Shown: piece after piece, positions 27,001 through 35,532 of the stretch
Layout: each line of letters starts with the position of its first letter
How positions within the stretch are numbered: the stretch's first letter is position 1
Assembly (NCBI GenBank): GCA_900551055.1
Contig: URUK01000002.1
Location: forward strand, 124,001-188,000
From: an uncultured Prevotella sp.
GTDB taxonomy: Bacteria > Bacteroidota > Bacteroidia > Bacteroidales > Bacteroidaceae
Length of the DNA: 64,000 bases
Direction of reading: 5' to 3'
Made by a program: the position numbers and the translations under genes
Notes under the pieces: model-generated
What the model was told of the DNA's origin: nothing
The model's database searches: none
Seen by the model: only the letters and a program-made list of their open reading frames with translations

Positions 27001-28034
27001 TCGGGCTGAACCTATGCCGCACGCTCGTACAGATGCACGGAGGCACAATCAAAGCGTCCAACCGAACCGACGGGAAACACGGCGCACTGATGACGATAAC
27101 ACTGCCAACGGGCAACAAGCACCTGAAACCTGAAGAAATAATAGACGACCAACAGGCGGTGCAGAAGCCGCAGGCCGACACGCAAAAACATCACGCAAGC
27201 AAGAGCTACAGGATACTTGTTGTGGACGATGACCCTGAGATTTTGAAATACATTTGCGACGAACTTGGCGAATGGTACAGGTTCAACGGAGTGCCGAACG
27301 GCAAGGAAGCATTGCAGGCCTTGCTGTCAAACAAGTACGACCTGGTAATCTCCGACATCATGATGCCGGTCATGGATGGCATCGCCTTGTTGAAAAACAT
27401 AAGGGCAAACAGCCTCATATCCGACATTCCGGTGATACTGCTCACATCCAAGACCGATGCCGCCGACAGGCTTGAAGGCTTCAAGAAAGGCGCAGACGCA
27501 TATCTTCCCAAGCCGTTCGACATGGTAGAATTGCGCATCATGATTGACCACTTGGTAGGCCGCGTGCGCCATCTGAGAGGCAAATTCTCAGGAGCGCAGA
27601 ACCAGGAAGGCAAGGTGGAGCAAATAAAAGTGAAGGGGAACAACGACGCACTGATGGAGCGCATAATGAAATCTGTCAACAAGAACCTGTCCAACCCCGA
27701 CTTCAACGTTGAGGAACTGACCAACGACGTTGGCATAAGCCGTGCCCAACTGCACCGCAAGATGAAGGAAATTACGGGCATATCGGCAGGCGAATTCATA
27801 CGCAACCTACGTTTGGAACAGGCCGCAAGGCTGATTTGCGAGGGCAAAATCAACATAACCCAAGTGGCGTACAACGTCGGTTTCAACAACCAGACACACT
27901 TTTCCACCATATTTAAAAAGCACTTCGGCATGTCCCCCACTGAATATGCGGAGAAGAAAATGGACGCAGCCGGGCCTGAAAGGAAAGAAGCAGAGGCTGA
28001 CAACGACAACGACGACAAGCTAACAAACAAATGA
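24048..28034 (+). CDS. xynR: Hybrid two-component system regulator of xylan use
   Basis: The 1328-residue one-protein signalling system binds a xylan fragment in the periplasm and activates transcription in the cytoplasm. Order: signal region (to about 35), a long two-component propeller (about 45-690), a Y_Y_Y domain (about 695-760), one membrane helix (about 765-787), histidine kinase with His809 in NATHDIRSPL, ATPase motifs DTGIGF and GTGIGLNLCR, receiver domain with Asp1103 in VISDIMMP, and a C-terminal AraC domain (about 1207-1305, ending FGMSPTEYAEKK). A run of eight C residues lies in codons 7-9 (24069-24076). The same type of gene, xynR, regulates the homologous cluster of Prevotella bryantii. 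Its stop is 7 nt before GH67. Confidence 0.93.
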   Translation: MRNVTIYPPRKAVRTKSVITTIAACLIAAVTAVADSGHLYTADELTSSLISCISQDKYGYIWVGTENGLNKFDGYRFTNYMKDNLDEKDSTSLASNDITKILSDRQGRLWIGCELGLMTYDAENDNFRHYRFPTGLKPRVQDILQARNGDIIIGTAGYGLFKIKSGTDVITPDERLGWNSKYKFSSKLFIDRRGDIWLSNHLQLIAKASHDDNDGRIKEYKSPCGSAVSFIDTGNKGFIIVCLYGIMKYDYATGKLTVADYDMSLLNRNVSIRKAIADQDGNIYIGTSGKGLMVIPHGSKKLQKVETKDKTFDLSTSNINDIFEDKDKNIWISCYKRGIYMLNYEKDAFNQWDFTSQRYFLGSGLSSISAGDNGDILAIVQKAGVYIFDKHGRITAHPDSPYGASTIYKDKRGDFWLCTENAIYSYNPYKGTYELKNEYGGYDIVCMTDDGKGRLYLCDYGKELCVYDTRTGRQTTFSMTDRRRLGTICNNWIKAMFIDSRGLLWIGTSNGVSCMDTRDFNFNVLWKDEILPGLQSLSFCEMPGGDVLIGTNNGLYVYVRKTGKIELFPGSEKLRDRSVYGIVTDKAGDIWLSTSRGILMYDKGKQSFISHVSGNGLSNHEYVLGAAVKSANDRIAFGANDGVTVFYPEEVKNSTIEMDRVYLTNFIINGKPTFCFKNDFEVPYNSNMMQLEFSLLNYKHTNEIKFQYKINDSKEWQTVRDGSNSIQFNELKPGKYEIYVRAECNGKYSKETKKITITVRNPWYSSTTAWLFYIAALISIVAYIMWQYEKNKREELEEAKMRILINATHDIRSPLTLIIGPLNKLKQRITDKESRADIETIDHNAQRLLLLVNQILDERRIDKKQMHLHCQHTDVTALVKGITAMFQSNARQHGISLTVNSEGEVYAWIDRTNFEKVIQNLLSNSFKFTSDGGEISITLKNDGENIKIEVADTGIGFNGENTEKLFDRFYQGKNTTGTSSAGTGIGLNLCRTLVQMHGGTIKASNRTDGKHGALMTITLPTGNKHLKPEEIIDDQQAVQKPQADTQKHHASKSYRILVVDDDPEILKYICDELGEWYRFNGVPNGKEALQALLSNKYDLVISDIMMPVMDGIALLKNIRANSLISDIPVILLTSKTDAADRLEGFKKGADAYLPKPFDMVELRIMIDHLVGRVRHLRGKFSGAQNQEGKVEQIKVKGNNDALMERIMKSVNKNLSNPDFNVEELTNDVGISRAQLHRKMKEITGISAGEFIRNLRLEQAARLICEGKINITQVAYNVGFNNQTHFSTIFKKHFGMSPTEYAEKKMDAAGPERKEAEADNDNDDKLTNK

Positions 28035-28041
28035 CATAACC

Positions 28042-29967
<1,926 letters not shown>

Positions 29968-29971
29968 AGCC

Positions 29972-31789
29972 ATGCCAAAGAACATCTTGAAAACCATTGT
30001 CGCCGCCCTCATGCTATGTCCTGCGGCGACAGCCACGGCACAGGCCGTGCTTGAAAAAAGCGCCAACGGCGCCCACATCAAAGTCAACGGACAGCCGATG
30101 CTCATACTCGGCGGCGAACTAAGCAACTCCGCCGCGACATGTTTCGAGGACATAGACCGCGTTATGCCCGAGATGAAAAGCCTCGGGCTGAACACCGTCC
30201 TCGTGCCCGCCCAGTGGGACTTGATAGAGCCGCGTGAGGGCGAATACGACCTTTCGCTCATAGGACGCACCATCGACAAGGCACGCGAAAACCAGCTGAA
30301 AGTGGTCTTCCTGTGGTTCGGCGCATGGAAAAACTCCATGAGCTGCTACGCCCCGATGTGGTTCAAGGAGGACACCAAGCGCTTTCCGCGCGCCATGACC
30401 GCCACGGGCAAGCCGATGGAAATAGCCAGCGCGTTCTCGAAGAACGTGCTCGAGGCCAACCGCCGCGCCTTCACCAAGCTGATGGAATACATCGCAGAGA
30501 AGGACAAGGGGCAGTCAACCGTCATCATGGTGCAGGTTGAAAACGAGATAGGCATGCTTGAGAACGCGCGCGACTACTCGCCGGAAGCCACACGGCTGTA
30601 CAACGCCGACGTGCCGCAAGACCTGCTTTCATACCTTGAAAGCAACGCCAAGACCCTGCATCCATACACGCTGAAGAAGCTCACCGGCAGCGGAACATAC
30701 TCCGCCGACAGCCGCAAGGCCCTCTCGCAGAAGCTCAAGCGCGGCGGCACATGGGGCGGAATGTTCGGCGACGACATATATACCGAGGAAATGTTCATGG
30801 CCTACCACTACGCCAAATACGTGGAGCAGCTTGCACAGAAGGCACAGGCCATACACGGCATTCCGCTTTACGTCAACGCCGCCCTCAACAGCCGGGGGCG
30901 CAAACCGGGCGAATATCCGTCGGCAGGGCCGCTCGCCCACCTCATTGACATGTGGCGTTGCGCCGCTCCGGGCATATCGATGCTGTCGCCAGACATCTAC
31001 GACACCGGCTTCAAAAGCTGGGCTTCACAGTACGACCTGCCCGGAAATCCGCTCTTCATACCCGAGTCCCGCTGTTGCGAAAACAGCGGAGTGCGCGCCA
31101 TGTACACCTTCGGCGAGCACCATGCGGTAGGCTTCTGCCCCTTCGCCATCGACGTCGCGTCACCGAAAGACAAGGCTTCGGTCAAGGGAAGCTACGCCAT
31201 GCTCAACCAGCTTGCACCGCTGCTGATTGGGGAGCAGACGAGTGACAAGCAGACGGGCAACGAGGCAAAATCACTTGCCAACTCGTCAACTCGTGCCTTG
31301 TCTGCTAAAAAAACATGGGGACTGCTACTCGACAAGGCCGACAACGGACGCACAATAACCGACGACGGCCTTGTGATGACCTGCAACCACTACTTCACAC
31401 TGCCGTGGGACGCCCGGGCAAAGGCCGAGACATGGCCCGAAGGCGGAGGCATCATCATCAAGTTGGGCAAGAACGACTACATTGTGGCCGGCAACGGCAT
31501 AGTGGTGAAATTCCAGACTGAAACGGAAAAGGCGCAGGAAGAAAACCGTGCGCTCGGCGAAGACGGCTTCGCACTGTCCGGACAAGCCACCGCCAAGAAA
31601 GCCGAAGGCGGCAAGAAGTTCTCCGGGAAGCGCATCGGCATAGGCACAGTCGATGAAGTGTCGATTGACGGGAACGGCACAATGAGCTACCTGCGCCGCC
31701 TCAACGGCGACCAGACCCACCAGGGCCGCCACGTCAGCATATCGTCGGGCGACAACAAGATACTGCACGTCCGCCTGTACGAATATTGA
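29972..31789 (+). CDS. GH35-like beta-galactosidase (DUF5597 type)
   Basis: The 605-residue exported protein has a signal peptide (to about 25), then a GH35/GH42-type barrel starting ANGAHIKVNGQPMLILGGEL. Glu192 in VQVENEIG is the expected acid and Glu365 in FIPESRC the expected nucleophile. The C-terminal beta domain matches the DUF5597 part of this Bacteroidetes group. It may remove galactose side groups from xylan or act on another beta-linked sugar; the substrate is not proven. Residues about 421-445 (from EQTSDKQTGNEAKS on) are encoded by a palindromic intergenic-type repeat inserted in frame, at the border of the barrel and the beta domain. The last gene of the HTCS-GH67 operon. Confidence 0.85.
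   Translation: MPKNILKTIVAALMLCPAATATAQAVLEKSANGAHIKVNGQPMLILGGELSNSAATCFEDIDRVMPEMKSLGLNTVLVPAQWDLIEPREGEYDLSLIGRTIDKARENQLKVVFLWFGAWKNSMSCYAPMWFKEDTKRFPRAMTATGKPMEIASAFSKNVLEANRRAFTKLMEYIAEKDKGQSTVIMVQVENEIGMLENARDYSPEATRLYNADVPQDLLSYLESNAKTLHPYTLKKLTGSGTYSADSRKALSQKLKRGGTWGGMFGDDIYTEEMFMAYHYAKYVEQLAQKAQAIHGIPLYVNAALNSRGRKPGEYPSAGPLAHLIDMWRCAAPGISMLSPDIYDTGFKSWASQYDLPGNPLFIPESRCCENSGVRAMYTFGEHHAVGFCPFAIDVASPKDKASVKGSYAMLNQLAPLLIGEQTSDKQTGNEAKSLANSSTRALSAKKTWGLLLDKADNGRTITDDGLVMTCNHYFTLPWDARAKAETWPEGGGIIIKLGKNDYIVAGNGIVVKFQTETEKAQEENRALGEDGFALSGQATAKKAEGGKKFSGKRIGIGTVDEVSIDGNGTMSYLRRLNGDQTHQGRHVSISSGDNKILHVRLYEY
31232..31306 (+). repeat. Tandem-word inverted repeat inside the GH35-like gene
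   Basis: GAGCAGACGAGTGACAAGCA is mirrored by GCCTTGTCTGCT and TCGTCAACTCGT words on the other side. This is the same vocabulary as the intergenic element at 47945-48045. About 75 bp are in frame, adding about 25 Ser/Lys/Thr-rich residues. Confidence 0.65.
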
Positions 31790-31823
31790 CAACGCGCAAC
31801 AGCCCCGCAACCAACGCTGTTGC

Positions 31824-31943
31824 AAAAGGCCGTAAACCGCACGCCAAAAGACCATCTTTTACACCTTAAAAGGCCACCTTTTACACGCTAAAAGGCGGCC
31901 TTTCGCATTGCCTCACGCAACATCCTGACTTCCAACAAGTTAC
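31824..31943 (+). repeat. 22-bp periodic array C (4 units plus tail)
   Basis: Units start at 31824, 31846, 31868 and 31890, and the tail with CAACAAGTTAC ends at 31943. It follows the GH35-like gene by 34 nt, and some of its hairpins could also act as a terminator. Confidence 0.8.
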
Positions 31944-31996
31944 GGCACGGCATGAAAAATACACCCGCAAGATGTGTGAAATACGGGAAAATGCTG

Positions 31997-32004
31997 TAAT
32001 TTTG
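31997..32004 (+). promoter_or_regulatory. -7 box upstream of queuosine precursor operon
   Basis: TAATTTTG at 31997-32004 with a poor TGTG 18 bp upstream. The leader to 32343 would be about 330 nt and contain the large inverted repeat at 32014-32308. Confidence 0.45.
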
Positions 32005-32013
32005 CACGCGGAA

Positions 32014-32308
32014 AAGAATTTAGGTTGTGAGGTCTTACGGTTATGAGGTTTTACTGTTTTAGGGTTATGAGGTCATAAGGTTGTGAGGTCATACGGTTAT
32101 GCGGCAGTATGGCTATACGGTTCTTGGGCGTTGCAGCAGTACAAGTCAGCCAATGCGTTGTACACATGCAATCATATACCCCTAAAACCTTATCACCACA
32201 CAACCGTAGAACCCCATAACCGTATGACCTCACAACCTTATAACCGCACAACCCTACAACCAAATAACCGTATAACCGCAAAACCCCATAACCGCATAAC
32301 CGCAAACA
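32014..32308. repeat. Large inverted repeat of GGTTATGAGGT words
   Basis: The left side is a run of degenerate GGTTNTGAGGTNNTA words, the right side their complements. The core pair, 32075-32101 and 32215-32241, is a perfect 27-bp inverted repeat with a 113-nt loop; imperfect pairing extends further. It fills the gap before the transporter ATG at 32343. Confidence 0.8.
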
Positions 32309-32342
32309 AGAGTGCTTGTCTAACCTCTTTAAAAACAAGGAA

Positions 32343-33035
32343 ATGGAACAACGTAAACAACAAGTCAGCGTGCTGTTCATGCTTTTCAGCACGCTGTTCT
32401 GCGTCTGCCTGATTACGGCAAACGTACTGGAAACAAAGCAAATCTCATTCGGAGCGGTCAACATCACGGGCGGACTGCTCGTCTTCCCCGTGTCATACAT
32501 CATCAACGACTGCGTGTGCGAGGTGTGGGGTTTCCGCAAGGCACGCCTGCTAATATGGCTGGGCTTCGCCATGAACCTGATGTTCGTGGCCTTCGGCGCG
32601 CTTGCCGACGCCATCCCCGGAGCGCCCTACTGGCACAACGACGAGGGCTTCCACGCCGTGTTCGGCCTCGCCCCGCGCATCGCCGCCGCCTCGTTCGTAG
32701 CCTTCCTCGCAGGCTCGTTCATCAACGCCTACGTGATGAGCCGCATGAAGATATCGTCACACGGCCGCCACTTCTCCGTGCGCGCCGTGGTGAGCACCGT
32801 CTTCGGCGAGACTGCCGACTCGCTCATATTCTTCCCCCTGGCTCTCTCCGGCGTGGTGCCGGCCGGCGAGATGCTGCCGCTCATAGTGTCGCAGGTGGTG
32901 CTCAAGACGCTGTATGAAATCATAATACTGCCGCTCACCGTGCGCATCGTGCGCAAGACGAAGCGGCACGAGGGCGAAGACGTATATGACGAAGGAATAA
33001 GTTACAACATCTGGAAAGTATTTAAACTGTCATGA
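32343..33035 (+). CDS. yhhQ: Queuosine precursor transporter (YhhQ/VUT family)
   Basis: The 230-residue inner-membrane protein has about six hydrophobic helices and YhhQ family signatures: LITANVLETKQISFG, SYIINDCVCEVWGF and VVSTVFGETADSLIFFP. It imports preQ0/preQ1-type precursors of queuosine for tRNA. The start is ATG 32343; a TTG at 32316 is in frame but lies in the repeat end. The stop overlaps the queF start (ATGA at 33032), so the two are translationally coupled. This fits salvage of preQ0, which QueF then reduces. Confidence 0.9.
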   Translation: MEQRKQQVSVLFMLFSTLFCVCLITANVLETKQISFGAVNITGGLLVFPVSYIINDCVCEVWGFRKARLLIWLGFAMNLMFVAFGALADAIPGAPYWHNDEGFHAVFGLAPRIAAASFVAFLAGSFINAYVMSRMKISSHGRHFSVRAVVSTVFGETADSLIFFPLALSGVVPAGEMLPLIVSQVVLKTLYEIIILPLTVRIVRKTKRHEGEDVYDEGISYNIWKVFKLS

Positions 33036-33508
33036 CAAACAACGACACACGTAAGGACGAAGGGCTGAAAAGCCTCGGCCGCAACACCGAATACCGCACG
33101 GACTACGCCCCGGAGGTGCTTGAAACCTTTGTGAACAAGCATCAGGAGAACGACTACTGGGTGCGCTTCAACTGCCCCGAGTTCACGTCGCTGTGCCCCA
33201 TCACCGGCCAGCCCGACTTCGCCGAAATACGCATAAGCTACATCCCCGACGTGAAGATGGTCGAGAGCAAGAGCCTGAAGCTATACCTCTTCAGCTTCCG
33301 CAACCACGGCGACTTCCACGAAGACTGCGTGAACATCATCATGAAGGACCTCATCCGCCTCATGGACCCCAAATACATAGAGGTGACGGGGCTGTTCACG
33401 CCGCGCGGAGGAATAAGCATCTACCCCTACGCCAACTACGGGCGGCCCGGCACTAAATACGAACGGCTGGCCGAACAACGCTTCGCCAGCCACGACACGG
33501 GGCGCTGA
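33032..33508 (+). CDS. queF: NADPH-dependent 7-cyano-7-deazaguanine reductase
   Basis: The 158-residue type I QueF reduces preQ0 to preQ1 in queuosine synthesis. The catalytic Cys55 lies in TSLCPITGQPDFAEI, and the substrate residues in LFSFRNHGDFHEDCVN are present; the NADPH-binding ESKSLKLYL motif is intact. The length fits the unimodular family. It overlaps the transporter gene by 4 nt. No other queuosine gene is in the window. Confidence 0.96.
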   Translation: MTNNDTRKDEGLKSLGRNTEYRTDYAPEVLETFVNKHQENDYWVRFNCPEFTSLCPITGQPDFAEIRISYIPDVKMVESKSLKLYLFSFRNHGDFHEDCVNIIMKDLIRLMDPKYIEVTGLFTPRGGISIYPYANYGRPGTKYERLAEQRFASHDTGR

Positions 33509-33535
33509 TTACAACCCGGTGATGACCGTCTTGTG

Positions 33536-34081
33536 CTACCGTCGGCTGACGTCGTGATAGTCCATCGTGTTGGCCAACGAGTCGCATTGTCCCGGGGCAA
33601 GCCCCCGGAAGGGGTTGCGCCCGTTCCGATGCGCGCAAATGCGCATCAGCGTGTCGCGCTTCTCGGCCAGCAGGCGGCGGTAAAGCGCGGGCAGGCCGCG
33701 CCCATCCGGCGTCGAAATAGCGAACGCTCCGCTCTCGATACGGCAGTTCACGCGCGGCGCGGTTACCACCGTGTCGTCGATTACAAGACCTATCCTGCGG
33801 CCTATGGCCTGCTCCGTCGCGTCAGCCCAGGACTTCTGCTTATGCCTGCATGTCTGCCCGGCAATCATGGGGTAGCCGAAAACGTTGGTATCAAGCCGCA
33901 GGTACATAAACTCCTTCACCGCCAATACGGGGCGCGGGGCTATGCTGTCGGCCCTGCCGGGCGTTATGTGATACCAGCCGTTCTCGCGGTGAATGCCCGT
34001 CCGCACGCCGCCACCCGCAACGCCCGAAGCCGCCACGGCGGCAATCAGCAGCGTCATTGCAACCAATCTCATTGCTTTCAT
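33536..34081 (-). CDS. Exported protein with SecD P1-head-like domain
   Basis: The 181-residue product has a signal peptide (about 24 residues). A central stretch, GRRIGLVIDDTVVTAPRVNC followed by GAFAIST, resembles the P1 head subdomain of SecD. No membrane segments follow, so it is not a translocase. Such stand-alone head domains occur in small Bacteroidetes envelope proteins of unknown task. It converges on queF with a 27-nt gap. A TAAATTTG box on the minus strand (34113-34106) gives a leader of about 18 nt. The opposite strand is open too, but has no signal peptide or motif and is taken as a shadow. Confidence 0.65.
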   Translation of the reverse strand: MKAMRLVAMTLLIAAVAASGVAGGGVRTGIHRENGWYHITPGRADSIAPRPVLAVKEFMYLRLDTNVFGYPMIAGQTCRHKQKSWADATEQAIGRRIGLVIDDTVVTAPRVNCRIESGAFAISTPDGRGLPALYRRLLAEKRDTLMRICAHRNGRNPFRGLAPGQCDSLANTMDYHDVSRR

Positions 34082-34177
34082 TTCGTCATAGTTTCATACC
34101 GAAAGCAAATTTACAGATTTTCCTCTTATACCGCAAATAAAACCGCTTAAATCAGCGGTCGCCGTGGGGTATGTTCC

Positions 34178-34297
34178 GATTGACGGCCTTTCGCGTTGTA
34201 AAAGACCATCTTTTACACGCTGAAAGGCCATGTTTTACAAGACAAAAGGCCACCTTTTGCAAAGCGGCTTGTATCTTATTGGCTATCAACAAGTTAC
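34178..34297 (+). repeat. 22-bp periodic array D (4 units plus tail)
   Basis: Units start at 34178, 34200, 34222 and 34244; the tail ATCAACAAGTTAC ends at 34297. It lies in a 548-bp gap between two genes reading outward. The rest of that gap (34298-34412) shows nothing further. Confidence 0.8.
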
Positions 34298-34412
34298 ATA
34301 ATCACTCTCCAACAACAGCAAAATGCTCAGCCAAAGCTGCCGGACGTGAAGTGGAAACGTTGCTTTTAACATGTTGAAACATTGTTAACTTCAAGCCATC
34401 CGCAGGCAAAAT

Positions 34413-34444
34413 GTTGCTTGTCTTACCATAATTTTATAATTTTG
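34413..34444 (+). promoter_or_regulatory. Promoter of GLPGLI/TonB-type operon
   Basis: GTTG (34413-34416), a 20-bp spacer and TAATTTTG (34437-34444). Transcription would start near 34450, with a leader of about 180 nt. Confidence 0.6.
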
Positions 34445-34629
34445 CAGCCGGTATCTACAATCAGTGTTGTAGCCCGACGCATCTTGGAAGTCCATGCACG
34501 AGCCTTGCATCACTTGTTTGCAACGCCGAGCGGCTTCTGCTTTTGCAGGCTTTCCAAGCCACTCTGAAATACAGCTTGCCCGTAGAGGACAGGCTAATTC
34601 AACATTATATCATCTTAAACAACAAGCGT

Positions 34630-35532
34630 ATGAAACTGATGTTTTCGGTATTTACCGCTATTCTGTGTGCCCTGCCGTTGCCTGTGTTGGCGCAACGGGC
34701 ACGTATGTCAAGCCCTGACGGAGGCATGGACGCATATCCAAAGGTCAGAAAAGAAGTGTATGACACGGCCAAGATAGCCGTGTATTATGACCTGAAATAC
34801 TTGAAAGACAGCACCAAGACCGGCGAATATACCAAGGCGAAAACCGTATTGCAACTGTCTGACAAGTACGCAAAATACGGCGATTACCACCAGCTTGTGC
34901 TCGACTCATTGGACATATATTTCAATGAAAGCAGGAAGAACAAGCGCAACAAACAAGCCATTGCCCTATGGTATGGAGCCATTGAAAAGATAAAATACTT
35001 CAACGTAAGCGTTACCGACCTGTCAACATATAAGACGAAAGTCCAGACCTATGACGATATTTATAACTTTGAATATACTTTTGAACCGCGCATCGACTGG
35101 AGTTTAGTGCCTGGCGATACCGTGATAGGCGGCATAAGGTGCAAGAAAGCGACATGCCGCTATGCCGGAAGGGACTACACCGCGTGGTACGCTGACAGCA
35201 TACCGCTGCCCTACGGGCCGTACATCTTCAACGGACTGCCCGGCCTTGTAATCGACATACGCGACAAAAAGGACAACTGGGTGTTCACATACGCCGGTAT
35301 GGAAAACGCCCATTCGTTCCGCGACATGTATCTTTATAAAAAGGATTTTTGGGGAAAATTGAGAAAGGTAAGCCGTGAAGAAGCACTTACTTCAAGCCGT
35401 AACGACATAGAAAACTTTGACAATCTTTTTATTGAAACGGCAAAAGTCAAGGTCTACAGGAATGGCAAATGGTTTACGCCTGAAGCCAACAACCCCCGCC
35501 GTCCGAGCAACATGCTTGAGCTGGAATGGTAA
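34630..35532 (+). CDS. GLPGLI family exported protein
   Basis: The 300-residue protein starts at ATG 34630, where the signal peptide MKLMFSVFTAILCALPLPVLAQ begins; a longer in-frame ATG at 34543 would bury the signal. It carries the family motif FNGLPGLVIDI near residue 215. GLPGLI proteins are periplasmic or outer-membrane associated, regularly sit before a large barrel gene, and have no proven function. Here the barrel gene overlaps the end of this one by 7 nt. Confidence 0.85.
   Translation: MKLMFSVFTAILCALPLPVLAQRARMSSPDGGMDAYPKVRKEVYDTAKIAVYYDLKYLKDSTKTGEYTKAKTVLQLSDKYAKYGDYHQLVLDSLDIYFNESRKNKRNKQAIALWYGAIEKIKYFNVSVTDLSTYKTKVQTYDDIYNFEYTFEPRIDWSLVPGDTVIGGIRCKKATCRYAGRDYTAWYADSIPLPYGPYIFNGLPGLVIDIRDKKDNWVFTYAGMENAHSFRDMYLYKKDFWGKLRKVSREEALTSSRNDIENFDNLFIETAKVKVYRNGKWFTPEANNPRRPSNMLELEW

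Noticed and set aside
32005..32342. preQ1 riboswitch before yhhQ-queF
   Set aside because: The leader consists of tandem words and their complements; no preQ1 aptamer core was recognised.
33533..34150. 205-codon ORF opposite the SecD-head-like gene
   Set aside because: No signal peptide or recognisable motif; the minus-strand frame has both and its own promoter.
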